A stretch of 64,000 nt of DNA from Nocardioides sp. T2.26MG-1 (GCF_950101795.1 NZ_CATNLZ010000012.1:186001-250000); one strand, 5' to 3'; shown: positions 20,488 to 29,985, numbered from the stretch's first letter. Notes: generated by a model not told the origin, from the sequence alone. Numbers and translations are program-made.

Positions 20488-22119
20488 ATGTTGAAGAGGA
20501 TCGTGCACCGTGTCGAGAACCTGCGGATCGGGCTGCGACTCGGTGCCGTGTTCGCGCTGTGCGGGCTGCTGATCGCGGCCGCCTTCGCGCTCGACGTCAA
20601 GACCCAGCACGACGCCGCAGCCCTCCAGGACGACCTCGACCACACGCGGCTCGGCCAGCAGATCGGCGACGAGCTGTTGATCGCGATCAACGACATCACC
20701 GGCTGGCAGGGGCTCTACATCGCCGACGTCGCCGCGATGGGCGTCCAGAAGGGCTTGTCCGACGACGCCTACAACGTGCAGGGCTTCACCGACTCCCAGC
20801 AGGGCATCGAGGAGCTCTTCTCGACGATGGACACCTCGATGCTCACCCCCGAGGAGGACGCGATCATCGTGGAGGCGAAGGGCAACTTCGACCAGTTCTT
20901 CGCCGAGGATCTCAAGCTGCGGGAGATGCTGACCAAGCAGGGTCTCGACGCGTTGCCGGCCGTGATGGACAGCATCAACGGCGGCGCCGCGGGCGAGTCG
21001 TGGTCGGCGACGTACGACGCCTACGACCGGTTCCACACGATCATCGACAAGCGCGTGCAGACGATGCAGGCCGACCAGGAGCAGCGCCTGGCCGACGGTC
21101 AGCGGCTGGTGTACCTCGCGCTGGGGCTCAGCGTCTTGGTCGCGCTCGTGCTGCTGCTGCTGGTGACCCGCTCGGTGGTGCGCCCGGTGCGGCACATGGT
21201 CGAGCAGCTGCGCGAGGTCGCCGCCGGCAGGCTCGGCGTGCGCTCCGCCCTGGACCGCGGCGACGAGGTCGGCCAGATGTCCTCCGCGCTCGACGAGGCC
21301 CTCGACTCCATCACCGAGTCCCTGCGCCAGATGGGCACCAACGCCGACAACCTCACCGCCGCCTCCGAGCGCCTCACCGCCGTGTCCACCCAGATGTCCG
21401 GCACCGCCGCCGACGCCGCCACCCAGACCGACCTCGTCGCCGCAGCCGCCGACCAGGTCTCCCACAACGTCCAGACCGTCGCCGCCGGCACCGAGGAGAT
21501 GTCCGCCTCCATCCGCGAGATCGCCCACAACGCCACCGACGCCGCCTCCGTCGCCGGACGCGCCGTCGAGGCCGCCGAGTCCACCACCGCCACCGTCGCC
21601 AAGCTCGGCGAGTCCTCCACCGAGGTCGGCAACGTCATCAAGGTCATCAACTCCATCGCCGAACAGACCAACCTCCTCGCCCTCAACGCCACCATCGAGG
21701 CCGCCCGCGCCGGCGAGGCCGGCAAGGGCTTCGCCGTGGTCGCCAACGAGGTCAAGGAGCTCGCCCAGGAGACCGCCCGCGCCACCGAGGACATCAGCCG
21801 CCGCATCGAGGCCATCCAGGCCGACACCGGCGAAGCCGTCGTCGCGATCGGCCACATCTCCGAGATCATCGCCCAGATCAGCGACACCCAGACCACCATC
21901 GCCTCCGCCGTCGAGGAACAGACCGCCACCACCAACGAGATGTCCCGCAACGTCACCGAAGCCGCCACCGGCTCCACCGACATCGCCCACACCATCACCG
22001 GCGTCGCCCACGCCGCCACCCAGACCACCGAAGCCGCCACCAGCACCAGCCACGCCGCCGAAGAGCTCGCCGGCATGGCCGCCGACATGCAAGCCCTCGT
22101 CAACCGCTTCACCTACTGA
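20488..22119 (+). CDS. methyl-accepting chemotaxis protein, copy 1
   Basis: The 543-residue receptor has a first membrane span at about residues 17-36 and a four-helix-bundle sensor domain. A second span lies near 206-228, followed by HAMP ([21 protein letters not shown]) and a signalling domain whose hairpin tip reads [33 protein letters not shown]. It has no C-terminal CheR-tether pentapeptide. A clear SD (gaggagtgagg) precedes the ATG. It is followed 128 bp later by a paralogue of exactly the same length. From the second membrane span to just after the stop codon, the two genes are identical in DNA. No che or flagellar genes are seen nearby. Confidence 0.95.
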   Translation: MLKRIVHRVENLRIGLRLGAVFALCGLLIAAAFALDVKTQHDAAALQDDLDHTRLGQQIGDELLIAINDITGWQGLYIADVAAMGVQKGLSDDAYNVQGFTDSQQGIEELFSTMDTSMLTPEEDAIIVEAKGNFDQFFAEDLKLREMLTKQGLDALPAVMDSINGGAAGESWSATYDAYDRFHTIIDKRVQTMQADQEQRLADGQRLVYLALGLSVLVALVLLLLVTRSVVRPVRHMVEQLREVAAGRLGVRSALDRGDEVGQMSSALDEALDSITESLRQMGTNADNLTAASERLTAVSTQMSGTAADAATQTDLVAAAADQVSHNVQTVAAGTEEMSASIREIAHNATDAASVAGRAVEAAESTTATVAKLGESSTEVGNVIKVINSIAEQTNLLALNATIEAARAGEAGKGFAVVANEVKELAQETARATEDISRRIEAIQADTGEAVVAIGHISEIIAQISDTQTTIASAVEEQTATTNEMSRNVTEAATGSTDIAHTITGVAHAATQTTEAATSTSHAAEELAGMAADMQALVNRFTY

Positions 22120-22131
22120 CGACCGCCCGGC
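21138..22131. repeat. 994-bp direct repeat, unit 1 (partner at 22898-23891)
   Basis: The block from the second membrane span of chemoreceptor 1 to 12 bp past its stop recurs at a constant offset of 1760 bp in chemoreceptor 2. It looks identical in every stretch I compared. Shorter identical blocks (around 20869-20983 and 20548-20592) keep the same offset, separated by diverged segments. The mosaic points to gene conversion between tandem copies rather than one simple duplication. Confidence 0.9.
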
Positions 22132-22247
22132 GTCAGGGTTCGCGCGGCCGACCGCTCAACTGGGCCCTGGCGCGGCCGATCCTCCCCAAGAAGGAACGGC
22201 AGGGGGCGATCCCCACCTGCCTCCACCACGGGAGGACCGAGGAAACC

Positions 22248-23879
22248 ATGTTGAAGAAGCTCGCGCGTCGCGTCGACAACCTTCGGATCGGCGTACGGCT
22301 GGGCGCCGTGTTCGCGCTGTGCGGGCTGCTGATCGCGGCCGCCTTCGCGCTGGACCTCAAGGCCCAGCACGACGCGGCGGACCTCGCGGACCAGGTCGAG
22401 CAGGCCGAGGCCGGCCAGGAGATCTCCGACCGGCTCCTGATCGCGATCAACGAGATCAGCGGCTGGCAGTCGCTGTACATCAACGACGCGGCCGCCTACG
22501 GCGTCGACAAGGGCCTCGCCGAGGACGACTACAACATGCAGGGCTTCACCGACTCCCAGCAGGGCATCACCGACTACTTCGACAACCTCGACGTCTCCAT
22601 GCTGACCTCGAAGGAGCAGGCGATCATCGCGGAGGCGAAGGGCAACTTCGACCAGTTCTTCGCCGAGGATCTCAAGCTGCGGGAGATGCTGACCAAGCAG
22701 GGTCTCGACGCGTTGCCGGCCGTGATGGACAGCATCAACGGCGGTCCGGCCGGCGAGTCGTGGTCGGCGACGTACGACGCCACCGGTCGCTTCCAGGAGC
22801 TGATCGACGCCCGGGTGACGAAGATGCAGGACCAGCAGGAGGCCGACCTCGCGGCCGGCAAGCGGCTCGTCTGGATCGCCCTCGGCCTGGCCACCGTGGT
22901 CGCGCTCGTGCTGCTGCTGCTGGTGACCCGCTCGGTGGTGCGCCCGGTGCGGCACATGGTCGAGCAGCTGCGCGAGGTCGCCGCCGGCAGGCTCGGCGTG
23001 CGCTCCGCCCTGGACCGCGGCGACGAGGTCGGCCAGATGTCCTCCGCGCTCGACGAGGCCCTCGACTCCATCACCGAGTCCCTGCGCCAGATGGGCACCA
23101 ACGCCGACAACCTCACCGCCGCCTCCGAGCGCCTCACCGCCGTGTCCACCCAGATGTCCGGCACCGCCGCCGACGCCGCCACCCAGACCGACCTCGTCGC
23201 CGCAGCCGCCGACCAGGTCTCCCACAACGTCCAGACCGTCGCCGCCGGCACCGAGGAGATGTCCGCCTCCATCCGCGAGATCGCCCACAACGCCACCGAC
23301 GCCGCCTCCGTCGCCGGACGCGCCGTCGAGGCCGCCGAGTCCACCACCGCCACCGTCGCCAAGCTCGGCGAGTCCTCCACCGAGGTCGGCAACGTCATCA
23401 AGGTCATCAACTCCATCGCCGAACAGACCAACCTCCTCGCCCTCAACGCCACCATCGAGGCCGCCCGCGCCGGCGAGGCCGGCAAGGGCTTCGCCGTGGT
23501 CGCCAACGAGGTCAAGGAGCTCGCCCAGGAGACCGCCCGCGCCACCGAGGACATCAGCCGCCGCATCGAGGCCATCCAGGCCGACACCGGCGAAGCCGTC
23601 GTCGCGATCGGCCACATCTCCGAGATCATCGCCCAGATCAGCGACACCCAGACCACCATCGCCTCCGCCGTCGAGGAACAGACCGCCACCACCAACGAGA
23701 TGTCCCGCAACGTCACCGAAGCCGCCACCGGCTCCACCGACATCGCCCACACCATCACCGGCGTCGCCCACGCCGCCACCCAGACCACCGAAGCCGCCAC
23801 CAGCACCAGCCACGCCGCCGAAGAGCTCGCCGGCATGGCCGCCGACATGCAAGCCCTCGTCAACCGCTTCACCTACTGA
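22248..23879 (+). CDS. methyl-accepting chemotaxis protein, copy 2
   Basis: The 543-residue receptor has the same layout as copy 1: span 1 near residues 17-36, four-helix sensor, span 2 near 206-228, HAMP and signalling domain. The sensor domains differ mostly in residues 37-125 and 170-205 and share the central [17 protein letters not shown] stretch. The HAMP and signalling regions are identical to copy 1. The ATG at 22248 has a good SD (ggaggaccgagg). The two genes probably send different stimuli into one signalling array. Confidence 0.95.
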   Translation: MLKKLARRVDNLRIGVRLGAVFALCGLLIAAAFALDLKAQHDAADLADQVEQAEAGQEISDRLLIAINEISGWQSLYINDAAAYGVDKGLAEDDYNMQGFTDSQQGITDYFDNLDVSMLTSKEQAIIAEAKGNFDQFFAEDLKLREMLTKQGLDALPAVMDSINGGPAGESWSATYDATGRFQELIDARVTKMQDQQEADLAAGKRLVWIALGLATVVALVLLLLVTRSVVRPVRHMVEQLREVAAGRLGVRSALDRGDEVGQMSSALDEALDSITESLRQMGTNADNLTAASERLTAVSTQMSGTAADAATQTDLVAAAADQVSHNVQTVAAGTEEMSASIREIAHNATDAASVAGRAVEAAESTTATVAKLGESSTEVGNVIKVINSIAEQTNLLALNATIEAARAGEAGKGFAVVANEVKELAQETARATEDISRRIEAIQADTGEAVVAIGHISEIIAQISDTQTTIASAVEEQTATTNEMSRNVTEAATGSTDIAHTITGVAHAATQTTEAATSTSHAAEELAGMAADMQALVNRFTY

Positions 23880-23891
23880 CGACCGCCCGGC
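22898..23891. repeat. 994-bp direct repeat, unit 2
   Basis: Partner of the unit at 21138-22131, same orientation, offset 1760 bp. Identity stops one base after the shared gaccgcccgg that follows the stop codon. Recombination between the units would delete 1760 bp and leave one chimeric receptor. Confidence 0.9.
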
Positions 23892-23945
23892 CGACCGCCA
23901 CGGAACGGTCCGCCGGGGCGGTATGGGGGGAGGTCGGGGCCTGGC

Positions 23946-24584
23946 TCAGGAGAGCCGGGCTGCGACCTCCTCGGCAGCCCGGCACACCAGCGGCGCGATC
24001 GTGTCGACGTCGACGTCGCTGCCCAGCGTGACGATGCCGACGCTCGCCTCGAGCCCGTCCACGCCGCGCACGGGAGCCGCGAGCCCACGCGCTCCGGCCT
24101 GCAGCTCCCCCACGGTGACCGCGAACGGCGCAGGGTCACCGCGCCGGCCGAGCAGGATGGCCTTACCGGCCGCGCCCTGGGTCAACGGATGCCGCGAGCC
24201 CACGCGGTAGCTGACGTGGAAGTCGGTCCAGGACGGCTCGACCACCGCCAGCGCGAGGGCTTCCTCACCGTCTGCCACGGTGAGGTGCGCGGTGCAGCCG
24301 ACCGCCTCCGCGAGCTCGCGGAGCACGGGTACGGCGAGGTCGCGCAGCACCGGCTGCACGGCGGAGGCCAGGTGCAGCACGCCGAGCCCCACGTGCAGCC
24401 GGCCCCGCGGGTCCCGGCGGAGGAGCGCGTGCTGCTCCAGCGTGCTGACCAGCCGGTAGACCACGGTGCGGTTGACCTCGAGCCGGCCCGCGAGCTCGGT
24501 GATCGTGAGCCCGTCCGGGGACCCCGCGAGCACGTCGAGGACCCGCAGCCCCCGGTCGAGCGTCTGGGAGGTCTCGGCCGGCAC
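23946..24584 (-). CDS. IclR-family transcriptional regulator
   Basis: The 212-residue protein has a winged helix-turn-helix (TLDRGLRVLDVLAGSPDGLTITELAGRLEVNRTVVYRLVSTLE) and an IclR effector domain (LTQGAAGKAILLGR, GLAAPVRGVDGLEASVGIV). It is a little shorter than the usual 250 residues. I chose the GTG at 24584, preceded by GGAGG at short spacing. It follows the helicase gene by 25 bp on the same strand. The target genes are unknown; no obvious catabolic gene is adjacent. Confidence 0.9.
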   Translation of the reverse strand: MPAETSQTLDRGLRVLDVLAGSPDGLTITELAGRLEVNRTVVYRLVSTLEQHALLRRDPRGRLHVGLGVLHLASAVQPVLRDLAVPVLRELAEAVGCTAHLTVADGEEALALAVVEPSWTDFHVSYRVGSRHPLTQGAAGKAILLGRRGDPAPFAVTVGELQAGARGLAAPVRGVDGLEASVGIVTLGSDVDVDTIAPLVCRAAEEVAARLS

Positions 24585-24609
24585 GCCTCCGAGTGTAGGG
24601 ACGCCGGAG

Positions 24610-26394
24610 CTAGGAGGTCTTGCGGAGCGCCCACTCCCGGAGCTTGTCGATCCGCGAGTGGAGCTGGTCGGCGGTGGCCACCGCCGCCGCCGGTCCCCCG
24701 CACTCCTTGCGCAGGGCCGCGTGCGTGATGCCGTGCGCCTGGCCGGTGCGGTGGTGCCAGGCGGCGACCAGCCCGTTGAGCTCGCGGCGCAGCGTGGCCA
24801 GGTGCTCGTGGGTCGAGACCTCGGCGACCGAGTCGCTCTGGTCGGGTGCCGCGGCCTTCTGCTTGCGGGCCCGCTCGCTCTGCCGGGTCTGCAGCAGCTC
24901 CCGCACCTGGTGCGGCTCGAGCAGGCCGGGGATGCCGAGGAAGTCCATCTCCTCCTCCGACCCGACGTGCACCTCACCGGAGTGGCCGAACTCGCCGCCG
25001 TCGAAGAGCACCCGGTCGAACCTCGCCTCGGAGCCGAGGGCCTCCCACGACGTCTCGAGCTCGGCGGAGGCGGTCTCCCCGGCGTTCGCCTGGGCGAGCA
25101 GATCGTTCTCGGCGGCGAAGATGTCGCCCTCGTCGCTGACCCGGCGGCCGAGCACGTGGTCGCGCTCGACCTCCATCTCCGAGGCGAACCCCAGCAGGCT
25201 CGGCACGGACGGGAGGAACACCGACGCGGTCTCGCCCCGGCCCCGGGCGCGCACGAAGCGGCCGACGGCCTGGGCGAAGAACAGCGGCGTGGACGTGGTG
25301 GTCGCGTAGACGCCGACCGCCAGCCGGGGCACGTCGACGCCCTCGGACACCATCCGCACCGCGACCATCCAGCGCCGGTCGCTGTCGGTGAACTCCGAGA
25401 TCTTCTTCGACGCGAGCTTCTCGTCGGAGAGCACGACGGTGGCCGGCTCGCCGCTGACCTGCCTGAGCACCTTGGCGTAGGCGCGCGCCGAGTCCTGGTC
25501 GGTGGCGATCACCAGGCCGCCGGCGTCGGGGACGTGGCGGCGTACCTCCGTGAGCCGGCTGTCGGCGGCGGCGAGCACCGACGGGATCCAGGATCCGCTC
25601 GGGTCGAGCGCGGTGCGCAGCGCCTGCGCCGTGAGGTCCTTGGTCAGCGGCTCGCCCAGCCGGGCCGCGATCTCGTCACCGGCGCGCGTGCGCCACTGCA
25701 TCTCTCCGGAGTAGGCCATGAACAGCACCGGGCGGACGACGTGGTCGGCGAGCGCGTGCGCGTAGCCGTAGGTGAAGTCGGCCACCGACCGCGGGACCCC
25801 GTCGGGTCCGGGTGCGTAGGTGACGAACGGGATCGGGTTCACGTCGGAGCGGAACGGCGTGCCGGTCAGCGCCAGCCGCCGAGCGGCAGGCTCGAACGCC
25901 TCCCGGACCCCCTCACCCCAGCTCAGCGCGTCGCCGGCGTGGTGCACCTCGTCGAGGATCACCAGGGTCTTGAACCGCTCGGTGCGGATCCGCATCGCGA
26001 GCGGGTTGACCGCCACGCCGGCGTAGGTCACGGCGATGCCGACGAAGTCCTGCGAGGTCTTGCCCTTGCCCGCGGCGTACGTCGGGTCGATCGGGATCCC
26101 CGCCCGGGCCGCGGCCTCGGCCCACTGGAGCTTGAGGTGCTCGGTCGGGGCGACGACCGTGATCCGGTCGACCATCCGCCGCCCGAGCAGCTCGGCCGCG
26201 ACCGAGAGCGCGAAGGTCGTCTTGCCGGCCCCGGGCGTGGCGACCGCGAGGAAGTCGCGTGGCAGCTCGGCGAAGTACTGACGCATCGCCGCGGACTGCC
26301 ACGCACGCAGCGACGGCGCCGTCCCCCATGCGGCGCGCTCCGGCCAGGCCGGAGTCAGCGCGAGCTGGGGGTCGGCCTCGGGCCGACCCGTCAC
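24610..26394 (-). CDS. DEAD/DEAH-type superfamily 2 helicase
   Basis: The 594-residue protein has Walker A ATPGAGKTT (residues 52-60), a DEVH box (148-151), motif III LTGTP, and the C-terminal helicase motifs ATDQDSA, RMVSEGVDVPRL and QAVGRFVRARGR. The C-terminal 150 residues are charged and helical with no recognised domain. It resembles the actinobacterial XPB/RecQ-like DEAD helicases of unknown pathway. The GTG start overlaps the upstream DUF3039 stop (GTGA), so the two are translationally coupled; this linkage suggests a joint role. Confidence 0.9.
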   Translation of the reverse strand: MTGRPEADPQLALTPAWPERAAWGTAPSLRAWQSAAMRQYFAELPRDFLAVATPGAGKTTFALSVAAELLGRRMVDRITVVAPTEHLKLQWAEAAARAGIPIDPTYAAGKGKTSQDFVGIAVTYAGVAVNPLAMRIRTERFKTLVILDEVHHAGDALSWGEGVREAFEPAARRLALTGTPFRSDVNPIPFVTYAPGPDGVPRSVADFTYGYAHALADHVVRPVLFMAYSGEMQWRTRAGDEIAARLGEPLTKDLTAQALRTALDPSGSWIPSVLAAADSRLTEVRRHVPDAGGLVIATDQDSARAYAKVLRQVSGEPATVVLSDEKLASKKISEFTDSDRRWMVAVRMVSEGVDVPRLAVGVYATTTSTPLFFAQAVGRFVRARGRGETASVFLPSVPSLLGFASEMEVERDHVLGRRVSDEGDIFAAENDLLAQANAGETASAELETSWEALGSEARFDRVLFDGGEFGHSGEVHVGSEEEMDFLGIPGLLEPHQVRELLQTRQSERARKQKAAAPDQSDSVAEVSTHEHLATLRRELNGLVAAWHHRTGQAHGITHAALRKECGGPAAAVATADQLHSRIDKLREWALRKTS

Positions 26395-26651
26395 GCGTTC
26401 TTGCCCGACTCGTCGCGGAGCGACTCCCAGACCTCTTTGCACTCCGGGCAGACCGGGAACTTCTCCGGAGCCCGGCTGGGCACCCACACCTTGCCGCACA
26501 ACGCGACGACCGGGGTCCCCATCACCATGGCCTCGGTGAGCTTGTCCTTGTCGACGAAGTGGGAGAACCGCTCGTGGTCACCTTCGTCGGTCGGGACGGT
26601 ACGCCGGTCCTCGCGGACATCGGTGTCTGTCGAAAAGCCGATGGTGGTCAC
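26391..26651 (-). CDS. DUF3039 family small zinc-ribbon-like protein
   Basis: The 86-residue protein contains ALCGKVWVPSR and FPVCPECKEVWE, giving three cysteines (Cx16CxxC) that could bind a metal with a nearby histidine. It fits DUF3039, a family found beside this helicase in actinobacteria. Function is unknown. The GTG at 26651 is preceded by tacagt about 7 bases upstream and no SD, suggesting a leaderless transcript. Confidence 0.82.
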   Translation of the reverse strand: MTTIGFSTDTDVREDRRTVPTDEGDHERFSHFVDKDKLTEAMVMGTPVVALCGKVWVPSRAPEKFPVCPECKEVWESLRDESGKNA

Positions 26652-26716
26652 GGCCCCCACTGTAATCGAGCCGGCGGACAGCCCGGCCCCTCCTCCGCGG
26701 CGGACGGCTGCGGGGA

Positions 26717-26734
26717 TCGGCTGCCAGCAGCCGA
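26717..26734 (-). terminator. small hairpin after yqgE
   Basis: A 7-bp perfect stem (tcggctg / cagccga) with a 4-base loop lies about 30 bp past the YqgE stop on the minus strand and before the DUF3039 gene. There is no T-run, so termination is plausible but not certain. Confidence 0.4.
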
Positions 26735-26760
26735 AACCCTCCGCCTCCCCCGTGCGAAAG

Positions 26761-27318
26761 CTAGTTGAGGTCGGGGTCGAAGGGCCGCGTGGAGTTCCAG
26801 GCCATCTCCCCGGGCTGGCGCCGCAGCACGTCGCGCCACAGCTCGGCGCTGTCGGGCCGGAAGACGTCACCGGGCTCACCGGGCACGACGTACCAGCTGC
26901 CCTCCTCGATCTCGCCGCGCAGCTGGTCGGCGCCCCAGCCGGCGTAGCCGGCGAAGATGCGCAGCCGGTGGAGACCACCGCGCAGCAGCTCGATCGGTGC
27001 GTCGAGGTCGACCAGGCCGAGCATCCCGTCGACGACGCGGAAGCCGACCGGGACGTCGTCCGGGCGGGCCAGGGTGGCGACCGCGAGCGCGCCCTGCAGG
27101 CCGACCGGGCCGCCCTGGAACAGCACCTCCGGCTCGGTGACGACCTCGCCCCAGCCCTCGAGGACCTCGTCGACGGGGACCGCCGAGGGCCGGTTGAGCA
27201 CGACCCCGAGGGCCCCCTGCTCGTCGACGTCGAGCAGCAGCACCACGGTGTCGGCGAAGTTCGGGTCGAGCAGGGCAGGGGTCGCCACCAGCAGCATCCC
27301 GGCCCGCGCCTCGGTCAT
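26761..27318 (-). CDS. YqgE/AlgH family protein
   Basis: The 185-residue protein matches the YqgE/AlgH family: GMLLVATPALLDPNFADTVVLLLD at the N-terminus, GVVLNRPS, VLFQGGPV and RIFAGYAGWGADQL. The family is widespread and of uncertain biochemical function; AlgH has been linked to alginate regulation in Pseudomonas. The ATG at 27318 begins the family's usual N-terminus. It appears separate from the DUF3039-helicase unit. Confidence 0.9.
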   Translation of the reverse strand: MTEARAGMLLVATPALLDPNFADTVVLLLDVDEQGALGVVLNRPSAVPVDEVLEGWGEVVTEPEVLFQGGPVGLQGALAVATLARPDDVPVGFRVVDGMLGLVDLDAPIELLRGGLHRLRIFAGYAGWGADQLRGEIEEGSWYVVPGEPGDVFRPDSAELWRDVLRRQPGEMAWNSTRPFDPDLN

Positions 27319-27371
27319 GCCCCCATCATCACCCACGGGCCCCGACGGCGCCTGGATGGGCGCGGGCAGAC

Positions 27372-27449
27372 GACAGCCCCGGCCCGGCGCTGGGAGTTCG
27401 CGGCTGGGAGGGTCCGCTGGGAGGGAGGGCGCGCCGGGTCGGGGCTGTC
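27372..27449. repeat. long imperfect inverted repeat with three GCTGGGAG copies in the loop
   Basis: Arms at 27372-27390 and 27431-27449 pair over 19 bp with a single G-T wobble. The 40-base loop region and its edge hold gctgggag three times (27389-27396, 27403-27410, 27416-27423). It lies between the stop of the unknown gene at 27463 and the YqgE start. It could terminate the former, act as a structured leader for the latter, or be a mobile repeat. Confidence 0.7.
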
Positions 27450-27462
27450 GGTCCGGGTGGGC

Positions 27463-27996
27463 TCAGGCGGCCAGCGCCGCCTTGAGCCGGGCGAGCAGCC
27501 GCGGGTGCGCGGCGCGGCGCGAGGTGGGCTGCGGACGGACCGGGCGGTACGTCGCCCGCGCCTGGGCCTCGATCGCGGCGCCGACCCGGGCGGCGGCCTG
27601 GTCGGGGGCGCTGACCCGGCCGGCCATCATCGCCAGCATGATCCGCTCCTTGGTGGCCGACTTGGTCATCGCGTCGGCCATCGCCGCGTCCTGCGGCTCG
27701 GCGCGGTAGTGGTCGACGATCGCGAGCACGCCGGGCAGCTCGTCGGCGGTCGCGTGCCAGGCGGCGACGACGGCGCCTTCGAGGTCCATGGGCTGCTGCA
27801 TGAGCTCGCGGTCGATCCGGCCCGCGAGCCGGGTGTGCCAGCGCAGCTGGAGGGCCCCGAGGAGCGTCAGCTCGTCACCGAAGGTCTCGGCGACGCCGTC
27901 GACGTCCAGCGGGAGGAGGCCGTCGCGGCGGCCGTTGGCGGTGGTGATGACGTCGCGGAGGATCTCACCGCGAGAGTGGAAGGACTTCCAGGTCAT
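27463..27996 (-). CDS. uncharacterised protein controlled from a triple palindrome region
   Basis: I do not recognise this 177-residue protein. It opens MTWKSFHSRGEILRDVITTANGR, looks mostly helical, is rich in Ala and Arg, and has no signal peptide or membrane span. It contains QPMDLEGAVVAAWH and KSATKERIMLAMMAGRV. The C-terminus is basic (RPQPTSRRAAHPRLLARLKAALAA). The ATG at 27996 has an upstream gaaggag-like SD. It faces a TetR regulator across three operator-like palindromes, so it is probably that regulator's main target. Confidence 0.75.
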   Translation of the reverse strand: MTWKSFHSRGEILRDVITTANGRRDGLLPLDVDGVAETFGDELTLLGALQLRWHTRLAGRIDRELMQQPMDLEGAVVAAWHATADELPGVLAIVDHYRAEPQDAAMADAMTKSATKERIMLAMMAGRVSAPDQAAARVGAAIEAQARATYRPVRPQPTSRRAAHPRLLARLKAALAA

Positions 27997-28036
27997 GGTC
28001 TGCTCCTTCGAGGGGGCACGGCACATACCGTAAGTA

Positions 28037-28114
28037 CGTACCCACGGTACGTAACCGTACCGACGGTACGCAATCCGCCTCGCGGTGACGGTGGTCACCC
28101 GTACCGGCAGTACG
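28037..28114. promoter_or_regulatory. three TetR-type palindromic operators
   Basis: Three 15-bp sites share the pattern cgtaccgncggtacg. The site at 28056-28070 is a perfect palindrome about a central base. Those at 28037-28051 and 28100-28114 each have one mismatch. The first two are centred 19 bp apart, on one face of the helix, and the third is 44 bp further. The array fills the region between the unknown gene at 27996 and the TetR gene at 28133, so it should autoregulate both. Confidence 0.8.
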
Positions 28115-28132
28115 CATTAGGCTCCCGTCACT

Positions 28133-28837
28133 ATGAGCAAGTCCTCGGTCTCCAAGCTCGTGCCGCGGGTGCCCGGCGTGGCCGTGCCCGGGGCCAGCCG
28201 CCGCCAGCAGTACTCCGCCTCCACCAAGCGGGCACTGGTCGACGTCGCCGAGGAGCTCTTCACCGAGAACGGCTACGCCGCGACCTCGCTGGACGCGATC
28301 GTGGCGGGCGCGCGGGTCACCAAGGGCGCGCTCTACCACCACTACAGCGGCAAGCAGGCGCTGTTCGAGGCGGTCTTCGAGCGCGTGGAGAGCGACGCCG
28401 CCCGGGCCATCCAGAAGGCTCTCAAGGGCCACCGCGACCCGTGGGAGAAGGCCCAGGCCGGGCTCCGGGCGTTCCTCGAGGTCGTGCGGGAGGCCCGCTA
28501 CCGCCGGATCGTGATCCAGGAGGGCCCCTCGGTGCTCGGCTACGAGCGCTACCGCGAGCAGGAGGAGCGCTCGACGTTCGCCAACGTGCTCGAGATCGTC
28601 CAGTCGGTGCTGGCCGCCGGCAAGTGGGAGCTCGACGAGGCGCTGCAGCAGACGTTCGCGCGGATCTTCTTCGGGGCGATGTCCTCGGCCGGCGAGTCGG
28701 TCTCGAGCGCCCCCGACCCGATCGAGGCCGCGGCGAACGTCGAGACCGCCATCGGCTTCATCCTCGCCGGCTTCCAGGCTCTGGCTGAGAGCGGCGTGGA
28801 GCTGCCCTCGGGCGAGGTCATCGACACCGTCGACTGA
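28133..28837 (+). CDS. TetR-family transcriptional regulator
   Basis: The 234-residue protein has a typical TetR helix-turn-helix (KRALVDVAEELFTENGYAATSLDAIVAGARVTKGALYHHYSGKQALFEAVF, about residues 30-78) and an all-helical ligand domain. A basic N-terminal extension of about 25 residues precedes the DNA-binding domain. It is divergent from the uncharacterised gene at 27463-27996 with three near-perfect palindromes between them. The ligand is unknown. Confidence 0.93.
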   Translation: MSKSSVSKLVPRVPGVAVPGASRRQQYSASTKRALVDVAEELFTENGYAATSLDAIVAGARVTKGALYHHYSGKQALFEAVFERVESDAARAIQKALKGHRDPWEKAQAGLRAFLEVVREARYRRIVIQEGPSVLGYERYREQEERSTFANVLEIVQSVLAAGKWELDEALQQTFARIFFGAMSSAGESVSSAPDPIEAAANVETAIGFILAGFQALAESGVELPSGEVIDTVD

Positions 28838-28849
28838 CGGCCGCCCGGG

Positions 28850-29905
28850 CTACTTCTTGGCGAAGGTGACGTCGCCGTTCGCGGCCGGCACCAGCTCGAT
28901 CCAGGTGTGACCGGCCGGGACCTTCAGCTCCCCCGCCTTGGTCGACAGCGAGATCGCGGAGTCCAGCCCCGTCTTCTTCCAGGTCCCGCGGACCAACCGG
29001 CCGCCGTGGAAGATCATCGCCTCGCCCTTGCCCTCGAGCTTCGTCTCCGGCACCGGGTTGCCGGCCGGGTCGAGGTAGCCGGCGTCGCCGACGGTCACCC
29101 GGAGCACCAGCACCGTGTCGGCCGGGAACTGGTCGTCGTCGGCGGCATAGCTGTTCTCGTTGACGTAGCCCTTGCCGTCGTACGTCCAGTTCGTCGTGTG
29201 ACCGCCGCCGAAGACCGCGGCGATCGACTTCGCCGGCTGTCCCTTCGGGAAGTCCTCCTCGGCACCCCACGGCAGGTAGTCGTCGGGACGGGCCGCGTCG
29301 ACCTTCGCCTCGGCCGCGACCTCGGTGAGGTGGGCGAACAGGTTGTACGGCGCACGCCGCGAGCTGTCGCGCTCGAAGCCCTTCGCGCCCTCCTGGAAGA
29401 ACTGGATCCCGGCCTTCTTGATCCGGGCGATGGTCTGGCCGGCGGCGCCGCTGGTGACCATCGTGCCGTCGACCGGCGAGACGATGCCGATGTCGCTGGC
29501 GCGCATCGAGCGCACCGGCCCCACCAGCTCGGGGATCTGGGAGTAGTAGAACGCCGCGAGCCGGGTCAGACCGCCCTCGACGAGCTCCTCGACCACGAGG
29601 TCGGCCGAGCCGAGGCCGACCTGCGGCGCGCTCGCGTAGGTGTTGTCCATCTTGGTGACCAGCACCGGGTGGTCCTGCTCGACCTCGTCGTCGCCGGTCA
29701 CCGGCAGCCCGGTCAGCGGCCAGTTCGCGGCCACCTCGTCGGCGCCCTCGACGTCCTGCGACGCGGGCGTCTTGTCGTCGCCGGGGTCGTCACCTCCGCC
29801 GCAGCCGGCGAGCACGAGGCTCGCCGTCACGAGCAGGGCGGCCAGGGGCGCCAGGGAGGGAGTGCGGGTCAGGGTGGCACGGCGCACGGGGACGCTCCGT
29901 TTCAA
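28850..29905 (-). CDS. DUF3048 (YerB-like) lipoprotein
   Basis: The 351-residue protein has a long basic N-terminus and a lipobox LAGC (Cys35) followed by an acidic linker, so it should be an extracellular lipoprotein. The DUF3048 domain is seen in HPVLVTKMDNTYASAPQVGLGSADLVVEELVEGGLTRLAAFYYS, GPVRSMRASDIGI and PAGHTWIELVP. The family relates to Bacillus YerB; its role is unknown. It is transcribed alone and ends 12 bp from the convergent TetR gene. Confidence 0.9.
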   Translation of the reverse strand: MKRSVPVRRATLTRTPSLAPLAALLVTASLVLAGCGGGDDPGDDKTPASQDVEGADEVAANWPLTGLPVTGDDEVEQDHPVLVTKMDNTYASAPQVGLGSADLVVEELVEGGLTRLAAFYYSQIPELVGPVRSMRASDIGIVSPVDGTMVTSGAAGQTIARIKKAGIQFFQEGAKGFERDSSRRAPYNLFAHLTEVAAEAKVDAARPDDYLPWGAEEDFPKGQPAKSIAAVFGGGHTTNWTYDGKGYVNENSYAADDDQFPADTVLVLRVTVGDAGYLDPAGNPVPETKLEGKGEAMIFHGGRLVRGTWKKTGLDSAISLSTKAGELKVPAGHTWIELVPAANGDVTFAKK

Positions 29906-29985
29906 ACTCGTGTGAACTGGTCGACTTCAAGTGTGCAGCCGCGGCCTCGCCAGGTGGGGAGGCGCGCCACGGGTGGTCCGCTCGG

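Noticed and set aside
20559..23879. A very long open frame spanning both chemoreceptor genes
   Set aside because: The first part is an arginine-rich shadow of the first receptor in another frame; only the part from 22248 is real.
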